Shown here: in pieces, positions 54,194 to 63,010 of the stretch
Position numbering within the stretch: the first letter of the stretch is position 1
Layout of the letters: each line of letters starts with the position of its first letter
From: Pseudomonadota bacterium
GTDB taxonomy: Bacteria; Pseudomonadota; Gammaproteobacteria; Steroidobacterales; Steroidobacteraceae
Direction: 5' to 3'
NCBI GenBank assembly: GCA_018241505.1
Contig: JAFEDS010000017.1
Span: forward strand, 372,001-436,000
DNA: 64,000 nucleotides
Notes under the pieces: generated by a model
What the model was told of the DNA's origin: nothing
Databases searched by the model: none
The model's input: the letters and a program-made list of their open reading frames with translations, nothing else
Program-made: the position numbers and the translations under genes

Positions 54194-54250
54194 GGGGCGG
54201 AGAGCTTAAGGGCCGTGAAAGGCAGCCGCAAGGCTGCTTGCCACGCTTGC

Positions 54251-56608
54251 CTAAAACGTGCGTCCCAAGAACAGATAAAAAGCATGCTGGCCGCGGTCAT
54301 CGAAACCGGATGCCAGGTAAACCGGACCCAAAAACGTGTCCATTCCCAAAAACACGCTGGCGTCATGCCTCAGGCTGCCGAAGGACGCATCACCGCGCCG
54401 GTTCCAGACGTTGCCGGTTTCGAGCGAAATACCGAGATAGGTCGGCACATCGAGGTACCCCGGGCCACCGCGACCGATCTGCTTGTAGAACAGGGTGCGA
54501 GCAATGGCGAAGTGCGGGCCTGCGATCGAATTGGCCTTCAGGCCGGACAAGTTCAGGAATCCGCCCAGGGGGAACAGGAGCCGCAAGTCCGACGGGGTGG
54601 TGACCTGGACGCCGCCGGGGGCGGAGCCGGGAACCTGACCTGATAACAGGAGGCCCTGTGGGGTGTTGAATGTGGTGCCGCCCGCAGTGGAGAAAACGCC
54701 CGTGAAGCGCCCGAGCGAGGCGGCCGCCACGTATGTGAATGATAGACGCTCGAAGTTCTGCCTCTCGCCTGTCGCACTGCGTTGGCCGGTGCGCTCGGCG
54801 CGCCATTCGACCGTAGCTTGTTGGCCGCGATGGGGGAAGTTGACATCGTCGAGATGATCCAACGACAAGCGGAGGAAATACTGATTGGTATCGAACGTGT
54901 CGGACGGCAGGTTGGGGTCTCCCACGCGCACGTCTTCGTGCCCCGTGTCGCGCTCGACACCCGTGCGGATTTCGCCCCAATTGCCCAACTCGTAACCGAA
55001 ATCCAGACCGTAGTCGAAGCTGCGAACCCGGTATTCCGCAATGCGGGTCTGTTCTTCCAGCACATCCACATTGGACGCCTTGGCACTGGCGTGCGGCACA
55101 AAGAAGAAGCTCGAGGTATCGGAGATCGGCAGGAACACTTCGGTCGAAATCAACGAGGTCTCACCCACCTGCAGATCCCAGACCCACTCGCCGCCCGGAT
55201 TGGTGATTTCGGACAACACAAAGCGCGCGGCGGCGTTGTAGCTGGAATTCCCCTGGAAGTCATCCTGCAGGCTCAGGCCGAAGCGCACGTAGTTGGGACC
55301 CCAGGAATTGCGCCTGGCGGCCAGCAGCAGTCCGTAGCGGTCGTCATCGCCCTGCACCACGCGGTAGTCGAGCGCTTCGAGGTTCCCCTGGCCGTAGATG
55401 GTTGTCACGTGGCGTGCCACCGCATCGGGATCGAGCGGTTTGCCGATCACATCACTGAACAGCCGATCCAACCTGTTGGAGTAGCGCCCGGAGCCGTCGT
55501 CGACTTTGACGAAGTCGATGCGGGGCGGCGCCTGCCGGTCGCGATCGCGTCGTGCAACATATGACTCATACTCAGCCGCGCTGACCGAGAGCGCGGCGAG
55601 GCGCGATTCGGCGGCGCGGCCGGCAATTTCACCCGTGGCGATCACGCGCTGCATGATTCCAAAATCGAACGCGGAGGTGTCGCCCAGCGCGGGCGTTATC
55701 AACACATCCTGCGGCGACAGCTTTGCCAACTGGTTGCGCGAGTTGTGCTGAATGAGAATGGCGAGCATCTGGTTCGAGATGACCGGCGCGCTGTTGAGTT
55801 TGTCACGCTTCAACAAAGGGGTGCCGACATCCACCACAATCAGAATATCGACACCCATTGCCCGCGCGACATCGACCGGCAGGTTTTCCGCGATGCCGCC
55901 GTCCACCAACAGCCGGCCATCACGCTCGACCGGCGAGAACACGCCGGGCGCCGACATGCTGGCCCGCATGGCGCTGGTCAAATCGCCGTCCTTCATCACG
56001 ACCAGGTCGCCTGTCTCGAGATCCGTGGCCACCGCGCGAAACGGGGTCGGCAGCAGATCGAAGTTCGTGACAGTCGCCACCGGCAGGGTGAAGCGCCGCA
56101 GTGTCTGATTGAGCTTCTGTCCTTGAATCAGCCCCTTCGGCAACTGAATCTTGCTGCCGCGGATGCCCAGCGGGAACTTCACCAGGAAGTTCTGGTCCTC
56201 GAGTTTGCGGCGGAAGGTGAGGTCTTCGCGCGGGGGCCGGTCGCGGAACGCATCCTGCCAGTTCAGCGACGTCATGATTGAGTCGATTTCACGCGGGCTC
56301 AAGCCGCTGGCGTATAGACCTCCAACCACCGCGCCCATGCTGGTACCGGCGATGGCGTCGATCGGGATGTGTAGCTGCTCGAGGACCTTTAGAACGCCTA
56401 CGTGCGCCGCACCTCGTGCGCCGCCACCGGAAAGCACGAGGCCGATGCGTGGCCGATGTGACGGCGGTGGAGACGCCGAAGCGTCTGCCGCGCTCTGGGC
56501 GTTGGCAATGCTCCAACCCACGAGCCACAGACCTGCGAAAATATAACCGAGGACCCCGAGACGGGGCCGGACCGCCCGTGGTGAAATCACGGCGCAAGAA
56601 TACAGCAT
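54251..56608 (-). CDS. Patatin-like phospholipase with C-terminal outer-membrane barrel
   Basis: 785 residues if the ATG at 56608 is used (GTG at 56593 is an alternative); the frame further upstream to 56743 runs into the divergent gene. Signal peptide about 15-40. Patatin domain: GGGARGAAHVGVL near 65, nucleophile GTSMG near 91, and catalytic Asp in VDGGIAENLPV near 255. POTRA-like middle region and a BamA-like barrel (450-785) end in Phe. This is the Pseudomonas PlpD class: a secreted patatin passenger with its own barrel (type Vd). Cell-surface lipase. Confidence 0.9.
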   Translation of the reverse strand: MLYSCAVISPRAVRPRLGVLGYIFAGLWLVGWSIANAQSAADASASPPPSHRPRIGLVLSGGGARGAAHVGVLKVLEQLHIPIDAIAGTSMGAVVGGLYASGLSPREIDSIMTSLNWQDAFRDRPPREDLTFRRKLEDQNFLVKFPLGIRGSKIQLPKGLIQGQKLNQTLRRFTLPVATVTNFDLLPTPFRAVATDLETGDLVVMKDGDLTSAMRASMSAPGVFSPVERDGRLLVDGGIAENLPVDVARAMGVDILIVVDVGTPLLKRDKLNSAPVISNQMLAILIQHNSRNQLAKLSPQDVLITPALGDTSAFDFGIMQRVIATGEIAGRAAESRLAALSVSAAEYESYVARRDRDRQAPPRIDFVKVDDGSGRYSNRLDRLFSDVIGKPLDPDAVARHVTTIYGQGNLEALDYRVVQGDDDRYGLLLAARRNSWGPNYVRFGLSLQDDFQGNSSYNAAARFVLSEITNPGGEWVWDLQVGETSLISTEVFLPISDTSSFFFVPHASAKASNVDVLEEQTRIAEYRVRSFDYGLDFGYELGNWGEIRTGVERDTGHEDVRVGDPNLPSDTFDTNQYFLRLSLDHLDDVNFPHRGQQATVEWRAERTGQRSATGERQNFERLSFTYVAAASLGRFTGVFSTAGGTTFNTPQGLLLSGQVPGSAPGGVQVTTPSDLRLLFPLGGFLNLSGLKANSIAGPHFAIARTLFYKQIGRGGPGYLDVPTYLGISLETGNVWNRRGDASFGSLRHDASVFLGMDTFLGPVYLASGFDDRGQHAFYLFLGRTF

Positions 56609-58739
56609 GTCGAAGAAGAAACTCACACGACTGGAGTCACGGTCCGGCGCCGCGCCGGCCGCCACATGCGCCGTGACGCCCACGGGTGCACGGTCCTGCG
56701 CGCGCGCCACATTGCTCTTCGCCGCGGCGATCGAGCGCCACACCGCAAAACACCTCAGCGCCTGCGCCAGCGCGTGCCTCAGCGCCCTCGCACTGCTCGC
56801 CTCCGCGACATTGCAAGCCCAGACCCCAGACGCCAGCGATTGGGGCTTCTACGGCGGCGACGCCTTCGGACAGCACTTCTCCAGCCTCGACCAGATCAAT
56901 CGGGAGAACGTAAACGACCTCTCGGTGGCTTGGACCTACCGCACGGGTGAGCTGGGCGAAGGGCTTGCTGCGGCATCGAAACTCACGTTCGAAGCGACGC
57001 CCGTGCTCGCGTTCGGACTGCTCTACCTAGAAACTGCGACGAACATCGTGATCGCGCTCAATCCTGAAACCGGCGTGCAGAAGTGGCGATACGACCCGAA
57101 GATCGACCGGAAACGTCACTACTCCGACGTGGCGGGACGCGGCGTCAGCGTCTGGGAAGACACAGACGCGAAGCATGAGGGCGCCTGCACCCAGCGCGTC
57201 TTCGTTGGGACGCTGGATGCGCGATTGATTTCTCTGGACGCCGGCACGGGCCAACCGTGTGCGGAATTCGGGACCAACGGCCAGGTCGATCTCACCGCCA
57301 ATCTCAGAATCCGCGACCGGGATAGTTACGAAGTCACGTCGCCCCCCGCGGTCGTAAGTGACACGATCGTCGTCGGATCGTCCGTCGGCGACAACCGCGC
57401 CGTCGATGTCGAGAGGGGTGTCATTCGCGCCTTCGACGCAAGGACGGGTGCGCAGCGGTGGTCATTCGACCCGATCCCCAGCGACCCTGGCCATCCCGCG
57501 GCCGCCGAGTGGAATCTGGCGCAGGCCGCCACCACAGGTGCGGCCAACTCCTGGGGTGTCATGTCTGTTGATGAAGAACATGGCTACGTTCTCGTTCCAA
57601 CAGGCTCCGCGAGCCCCGACTTCTACGGGGGCAAGCGCCTCGGCAGCAATCGCTTCGCCGACTCACTGCTGGCCCTCGATGCTGCGAACGGCAAGCTAAT
57701 ATGGAACCAGCAACTGGTACACCACGACCTGTGGGATTTCGATCTCGGCGCGCAACCGGGCCTGCTCGATGTTGAATTGCAGGGAATTCCGGTACCTGCG
57801 GTCATCCAGGCAACCAAGACCGGGATGCTGTATGTCTTCGATCGTGTCAAGGGCCAGCCGCTTTTCCCCATCACTGAAAAGCCAGTGCCACAGAGCAAAG
57901 TTCCTGGCGAGGCGAGCTCGCCCACACAACCGTTTTCGTCCATGCCCTCGGTCGTATCACAGCGAAGGTTGCTGCCGGAGGATGCCTGGGGCATCACGTT
58001 CTGGGATCGCGGCAAATGCCGCGACAGGATCGCCTCGCTCCGAAACGAAGGCATCTTCACGCCGCCCGACACCCGCGGCTCCCTACTTTCGCCCAGCTAC
58101 ATTGGCGGTATCGATTGGGGCGGAATTGCCATCGATGAATCACGCCAACGGATCTTTGCTGCCGTCAACCACCTTCCCACCGTTGTGACATTGATGTCAG
58201 CGCAGACGATGGAGGAGCAAGCACGCTCTGACGAGTACCCCCATTCAGAGTTCTCACGCCAGGCGGGCACGCCTTACGCAATGCGTCGCGAACCCCTCCT
58301 GTCCCCATTTGGACTGCCATGCACGGCTCCGCCGTGGGGCACCCTCGTAAGCGTAGACCTTCGCCGCAATCGAATCGTCTGGCAGGTTCCGCTGGGGTCC
58401 ACCGAGGGTATCGGCCCGTGGTGGGCACCAACACGCGATTTCGGCACCCCCCATATGGGCGGCCCCATTGCCACGGCCGGCAGTCTCGTGTTCATTGGTG
58501 CCGCCATGGACAATTATTTCCGGGCTTTCGACCTCGAAACGGGCCGCGAGCTGTGGAAGTACCACCTGCCCGCGGGAGGCCAGGCAACCCCCATGACTTA
58601 TCGCGCAGGCCCCGACCACCGCCAGTTCGTCGTCATTGCCGCCGGCGGCCACGGCGGCCTGGGGACCCAGCGCGGCGACTATGTCGTGGCCTTCGCCCTC
58701 CCCAAAGGCGCGAAGTCGGCACCAAACGCGGTAAACTGA
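56607..58739 (+). CDS. PQQ-dependent dehydrogenase, soluble/exported (GCD type)
   Basis: 710 residues. N-terminal region (about 1-70) is basic and then hydrophobic with AQTPDASDWGFYGGDAFGQHFSS marking the mature start. The mature eight-bladed propeller has the W-motif repeats (WRYDPKIDR, GTGQPCAEFGTNGQVDL) and the catalytic Asp in HHDLWDFDLGAQP near 375. The membrane-anchored glucose dehydrogenase class has four or five N-terminal TMs; they are missing here. Substrate (alcohol, sugar or quinate) unknown. PQQ biosynthesis genes are not in the window. The start overlaps that of the divergent patatin gene. Confidence 0.88.
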   Translation: MSKKKLTRLESRSGAAPAATCAVTPTGARSCARATLLFAAAIERHTAKHLSACASACLSALALLASATLQAQTPDASDWGFYGGDAFGQHFSSLDQINRENVNDLSVAWTYRTGELGEGLAAASKLTFEATPVLAFGLLYLETATNIVIALNPETGVQKWRYDPKIDRKRHYSDVAGRGVSVWEDTDAKHEGACTQRVFVGTLDARLISLDAGTGQPCAEFGTNGQVDLTANLRIRDRDSYEVTSPPAVVSDTIVVGSSVGDNRAVDVERGVIRAFDARTGAQRWSFDPIPSDPGHPAAAEWNLAQAATTGAANSWGVMSVDEEHGYVLVPTGSASPDFYGGKRLGSNRFADSLLALDAANGKLIWNQQLVHHDLWDFDLGAQPGLLDVELQGIPVPAVIQATKTGMLYVFDRVKGQPLFPITEKPVPQSKVPGEASSPTQPFSSMPSVVSQRRLLPEDAWGITFWDRGKCRDRIASLRNEGIFTPPDTRGSLLSPSYIGGIDWGGIAIDESRQRIFAAVNHLPTVVTLMSAQTMEEQARSDEYPHSEFSRQAGTPYAMRREPLLSPFGLPCTAPPWGTLVSVDLRRNRIVWQVPLGSTEGIGPWWAPTRDFGTPHMGGPIATAGSLVFIGAAMDNYFRAFDLETGRELWKYHLPAGGQATPMTYRAGPDHRQFVVIAAGGHGGLGTQRGDYVVAFALPKGAKSAPNAVN

Positions 58740-58767
58740 ACGACCCCCGGACGGCGTTGAGAGCTCA

Positions 58768-59499
58768 ATGGCCTATTTGATTTTGTCCATTCTGGTTCAG
58801 GTCATTCTGATCATTCACGTGATCAAAACCGGTCGCAACCAGATCTGGATCTGGGTGCTGGCGCTGCTGTCGATACCCGGCGCGATTGCCTACATAGTGG
58901 TGGAGCTGCTGCCCGACGTATTCCGAAGCCGGACCGCGCAGCGAACCGCGCGCGGATTCAAGAAGGCAATCGATCCGACGGCAGACCTTCGACGGTATGA
59001 GAACGAAGCCCGTGTGACTGGAAACGTCGCGACGAAGCAGCGCTATGCCGAAGAGCTGACCCGACAAGGGCGCTACGACGATGCAATCGAGCAATTCAAA
59101 CAGGCGCTCACCGGGCTCTACGAACACGACCCCAACTTGATGCTCGGAATTGCGCGCGCACAGTTTGGCAAGGGAGACCCCGCGGGCGCGCGTGCAACCT
59201 TGGACGATCTGATCCGCCTGAATCCCGACTTCCGGTCGCCGGACGGCCATCTGCTTTATGCACGGTCGTTGGAGTCAGAAGGGAATATTGATAAAGCGAT
59301 CGAGGAATATCGTGTGCTTGCGACGTCGTACCCCGGCGCTGAGGCGGCGGTGCGATACGCGCAATTGCTCAAGTCGCAGGGGCGGAGTGACGAGGCGCGG
59401 AAGGTTGCACGGGACCTGCTGGAACAGGCGCGCATTGCTCCTGCGCACTATCGCAGGGCGCAGAAGTCGTGGCTGGACGCGGCGCAGCGGCTCGCGTAG
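58768..59499 (+). CDS. Membrane-anchored TPR protein
   Basis: 243 residues. Two N-terminal TM segments (2-20, 28-48) with the PLD-N-like pattern VILIIHVIKTGRNQIWIWVLALLSIPGAIAYIVVELLP (about 12-49), followed by a cytoplasmic TPR domain (about 85-235: RYAEELTRQGRYDDAIEQFKQAL, EGNIDKAIEEYRVLATSYP). Found singly in many Xanthomonadaceae genomes; role unknown. The last 52 bases overlap the 3' end of the S8 gene on the opposite strand. Confidence 0.87.
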   Translation: MAYLILSILVQVILIIHVIKTGRNQIWIWVLALLSIPGAIAYIVVELLPDVFRSRTAQRTARGFKKAIDPTADLRRYENEARVTGNVATKQRYAEELTRQGRYDDAIEQFKQALTGLYEHDPNLMLGIARAQFGKGDPAGARATLDDLIRLNPDFRSPDGHLLYARSLESEGNIDKAIEEYRVLATSYPGAEAAVRYAQLLKSQGRSDEARKVARDLLEQARIAPAHYRRAQKSWLDAAQRLA

Positions 59500-61838
59500 C
59501 GCCGTCGCGAGCGCAACGCCGCACCCACGGCAAAAACTCCACTCACCAACGTCAGAGGGTCCACCGAGCCACCACCTCCACCTCCTGACGGCGGCGGCGG
59601 GGTAACGCTCAAGTTAGTTTTGCCCACGACAGTCTGGTCCGATGCCAACACCGCATCAATTTCCACCTGGGTGGTCCCGGTCACCTTGGCCGGCGCGGTG
59701 TAAACACCCGCTGTGGTGATCGTCCCCACATCCGTATTACCTCCGACGATACCATTGACCTCCCAGGTGACCGAATCATCCGTGGTGTTGGCAACAGAAG
59801 CGGTGAAGGCTTGGCTCCCCGAACCCGCTACGACGCTCGTTGACCCGGGGCAGACCGCCACAAGCGGCGTCACCGTGGCAATTGAACACGATCGCTCAGT
59901 AGCGTTGGTGGGAGCTACCGATGAAGCCGAGGTAGGGCTCAACACAACATTGGAAGTATCGATGCGCCCACCATCATCGGTAACGGTGAGCTGGACTGTT
60001 GCGTAACCGCACGACGGCGCAGTTACCGTGGCCGCCGCGCCTGTCGCGTTCTGAATTGCGACAGATTGCTTCCCAACGCTGCTCCACTGGTACGAGCTGA
60101 TCGCATGACCCGTTGCCGCAGCGCTGTTCTGGGCGCTCAGAGCGACAGATTGGCCCGCGCTCACCGATGCGGGCAATGTCACCGCCGCAATCGGCCGCAA
60201 TGCGGCTGTAACCGCACCCAAAGCATTCGCCATACCCGCGCCGCAAGTCCGGCCGTCGAGCGTGCAAATACACTCCAACGACTGCAAATCGGACGAGCCC
60301 GCCGGAACGTGGCACTTGGGCGGCTGCGTCGTCTCACCTGCCGATGTCTGCGGAAATGGTAGCGATCCTTCCTTCAGACGGGAGATGAGCTGGCAGGTGT
60401 TCAGGTTACTGTTGGCGGACAACATGAGACCGGCGATCCCCGACACGATCGGCGCGGAGAAGCTCGTTCCGAGGTTCGGGCCCTTGGGCTGACTATTCGT
60501 CGTGATTGTAGTGCCCGTATAGGCATCATCGTTGGCAACCGGTGTGGTCGCTCCCGAGTTCGTGGTCGTCTGGATGGAGTAGACGCAGGGACCCGAAAGC
60601 GTATTGACGCAATTTCCCGCGGGGGCGCTCAACGCCACCTCGGGCCCCAGGCTGCTGAAACCGACTTTTGTGCCGGCGTGCCGGATGCCGGCGACAGCGG
60701 CCACTCCCGGGCAATTGGCGGGTGAGTCCACCGTGCCGCCTTCATTTCCGGCCGAAACGACCACCAGCACGCCGAGCGCCGTCAATTGACCGATGACATC
60801 CGAATAGCTCTGCGGACAGGCTGACGTGGAACCCAGGCTCATGTTGACGATGCGCGCCGGATTCGTGTTGGTGGGGACACCGGCAACGGGCAATCCGGCG
60901 GCCCACATCATGCCCGCGAGAATGTCGGAATCGAATCCGCCGCATTTGCCGAGCACACGGACCGGCAGAATCTTCGCCTGCCAGGACAATCCCGCGATGC
61001 CGCGCGAGTTGTTCGTCGCCGCACCGAGGATGCCCGCGGTCCTAGTTCCATGCCACGAGCTGATCTGGGTGTCGCAACTCTTGAACTGGGAGGTTGCCGT
61101 GTCAGTCGAGTCGATCCAGTCGCCCGGGTCGGCAGCATCCGCATCACGGCCGCCGCCGTCATTGGCGACCGCAGGAGTGCCGACAAAGTCATAACCGGAT
61201 AACAACCGGCCGCCGGCCAGATCGGGGTGATCGAAGCGCACGCCGGTGTCGAGATCGGCGATCACCAGGTTGGGGTCCCCGGTGGTCAGATCCCAGGCAG
61301 CCTGTGCGTTGACGGCAGCCGGGGTCGTGGGATCACCTTGCAAATACCATTGTCCGCCAGTTGCATACAACGGGTCGTTGGGAACCGCGTGAATATAGCG
61401 GCGCTCGTCGGGCACGGCGTACTCAACGTCGGGGTCCGCAGCGAGCCGCTGAATGGTTGCGGCAACTGATTCGTTGGCCGCCGCGGGTTCAAACCGCATG
61501 ACATGCAGACGATCCAGGATTTGCCGCGAGTCCCGCATGGTCAGGTGCACGCGGGCAGCGAGGCGAACAACGCGGTCGCGTTCGCCCAACGCGCCAGGGG
61601 CTGCTGAGGCGGCCGCGGCCCCTGTGCCGGGGACGTTGGCGGCCCCTGCGCCGGGGGCGTTGGCGGCCACTCCGGTAGGGACGCTTGTCGCCGCCCGCAA
61701 CTTCACAATGACCCGTTGGACACTCCCTTCCAACTGCCGATGGGAGTGGGTGCGAACGCGATTCAGCTCGTTCGATTCACCGATCGAGCTGGCATACGCC
61801 GCCGCCGACAGAGCCAGTGCCAGAATGAACCCACGCAT
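59448..61838 (-). CDS. Secreted subtilase (S8 serine peptidase) with GlyGly-CTERM-like tail
   Basis: 796 residues. Signal peptide 1-16; inhibitor-like I9 prodomain (about 40-150). Catalytic Asp in VIADLDTGVRFDHPDL near 198, His in SSWHGTRTAGI near 264, Ser in GTSFSAPIVSGIAGL near 458. Ig-like and PKD-like domains follow (about 555-750), then PPPSGGGGGG, a 20-residue hydrophobic stretch and RSRRR: a GlyGly-CTERM-like sorting tail cleaved by rhombosortase. Unusually, 16 more residues (YASRCAASSHDFCALR) follow the Arg cluster. Confidence 0.9.
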   Translation of the reverse strand: MRGFILALALSAAAYASSIGESNELNRVRTHSHRQLEGSVQRVIVKLRAATSVPTGVAANAPGAGAANVPGTGAAAASAAPGALGERDRVVRLAARVHLTMRDSRQILDRLHVMRFEPAAANESVAATIQRLAADPDVEYAVPDERRYIHAVPNDPLYATGGQWYLQGDPTTPAAVNAQAAWDLTTGDPNLVIADLDTGVRFDHPDLAGGRLLSGYDFVGTPAVANDGGGRDADAADPGDWIDSTDTATSQFKSCDTQISSWHGTRTAGILGAATNNSRGIAGLSWQAKILPVRVLGKCGGFDSDILAGMMWAAGLPVAGVPTNTNPARIVNMSLGSTSACPQSYSDVIGQLTALGVLVVVSAGNEGGTVDSPANCPGVAAVAGIRHAGTKVGFSSLGPEVALSAPAGNCVNTLSGPCVYSIQTTTNSGATTPVANDDAYTGTTITTNSQPKGPNLGTSFSAPIVSGIAGLMLSANSNLNTCQLISRLKEGSLPFPQTSAGETTQPPKCHVPAGSSDLQSLECICTLDGRTCGAGMANALGAVTAALRPIAAVTLPASVSAGQSVALSAQNSAAATGHAISSYQWSSVGKQSVAIQNATGAAATVTAPSCGYATVQLTVTDDGGRIDTSNVVLSPTSASSVAPTNATERSCSIATVTPLVAVCPGSTSVVAGSGSQAFTASVANTTDDSVTWEVNGIVGGNTDVGTITTAGVYTAPAKVTGTTQVEIDAVLASDQTVVGKTNLSVTPPPPSGGGGGGSVDPLTLVSGVFAVGAALRSRRRYASRCAASSHDFCALR
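61624..61671. repeat. 24-base tandem repeat in the S8 protease linker
   Basis: Two adjacent 24-base units match at 21 of 24 positions. They encode the octapeptide repeat AANxPGxG twice on the minus strand in the region between the signal peptide and the peptidase prodomain. The repeat number could vary between strains by slipped-strand replication. Confidence 0.7.
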
Positions 61839-61909
61839 CCAGCCACAATAGCTGAATTTCCGACCCGGGTAACTTGTCGGGTATCACATAGGTCGCGCCG
61901 TGGCGCCGG

Positions 61910-63010
61910 TCAGTGCTTGCCAGCCGGTACCTGCTGGGTAATGCAATGAATGTTGCCGCCACCCAGCAATACTTCGCGCGCCGGTACACCAACCACCCGC
62001 CGATCCGGAAACAGGCGCTTCAGTTTGGCGGCGGCTTCCTTGTCCGTGCGGGGATCGAGCAACGGCATCACGACACCGCCGTTGGCAATGTAGAAATTCA
62101 CATAACTACCCGCCAGCCGCTCGCCCGCGGGCCGTGCTTTCGTCCCCTCGCGGCTGACCACGCCGGCAGCTTCCTTCGCGCTGATTGACAGAGGCCGCGG
62201 CATCGGCAGCTTGTGGACCTTCAGCTTGCGTCCCCGGGCGTCCACGGCATCCTGCAGCCGCTCCCAGGCATCCAGCGAGATTGCATGTTGGACATCCCGC
62301 TTGTTGTCGGTCCAGCCGAGCGCGATTTCACCCGGCCGGATGAAACAGGCCAGGTTGTCGACGTGCCCGTCGGTCTCGTCGTTGAAGACCCCCTTGCCCA
62401 ACCAGATTACTGTGCTGACACCCAGGTAGGCGCGCAACTGCTCCTCGATCTGTTCGCGGTTCAGGTGCGGATTGCGATTGGCATTCAGCAGACACTCCTC
62501 GGTGACTAACACCGTGCCTTCGCCATCCACGTGCAGGGCGCCGCCTTCGTTGATGATCGCAGAGCGGTAGCGATCGCGATTCTCGACTTCGAGCACTTTG
62601 CGTGCCACCAGGTCGTCCTGGTCCCAGGGAAAATACAGGCCGCCATTCAGGCCGCCCCAGGCATTGAAGTGCCAATCGACACCCCGCACGTCACGCCGCT
62701 TGTTGACTACGAACGTCGGTCCAACATCCCGCATCCAACTATCGTCATGAGCCAGCTCCACTACTCGGACGCTCGGGGGCAGGAACGTGCGGGCAATCTC
62801 GTAGTGCGCCGCGGATACACCTACCGTGACAGGCTCAAATTGGGCGATAGCCGTCGCCACGCCCACGAACGCGAATTGCGCCGGCCGTGCCGCCTCGCGC
62901 CAATTGTCGGCGCGCTCGGGCCACAGCATCCAGCAGCCGGCATGCGGCTCGTATTCCGCCGGCATCCAGAAGCCATCCGCGGCGGGCGTTGTCGACAGAG
63001 TCTGTGTCAT
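61910..63010 (-). CDS. aguA: Agmatine deiminase
   Basis: 366 residues from an ATG at 63010 overlapping the APC-permease stop (ATGA); the longer frame to 63151 is inside that gene. The opening GFWMPAEYEPHAGCWMLWPER and the blocks DDSWMRDVGPTFVV, NEGGALHVDGEG, TDGHVDNLACF, and LGGGNIHCITQQ with the catalytic Cys near residue 352 are diagnostic of agmatine deiminase (agmatine to N-carbamoylputrescine) in arginine-derived putrescine synthesis. Cytoplasmic. The AguB nitrilase-type partner is not adjacent. The coupled permease likely imports its precursor. Confidence 0.95.
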   Translation of the reverse strand: MTQTLSTTPAADGFWMPAEYEPHAGCWMLWPERADNWREAARPAQFAFVGVATAIAQFEPVTVGVSAAHYEIARTFLPPSVRVVELAHDDSWMRDVGPTFVVNKRRDVRGVDWHFNAWGGLNGGLYFPWDQDDLVARKVLEVENRDRYRSAIINEGGALHVDGEGTVLVTEECLLNANRNPHLNREQIEEQLRAYLGVSTVIWLGKGVFNDETDGHVDNLACFIRPGEIALGWTDNKRDVQHAISLDAWERLQDAVDARGRKLKVHKLPMPRPLSISAKEAAGVVSREGTKARPAGERLAGSYVNFYIANGGVVMPLLDPRTDKEAAAKLKRLFPDRRVVGVPAREVLLGGGNIHCITQQVPAGKH

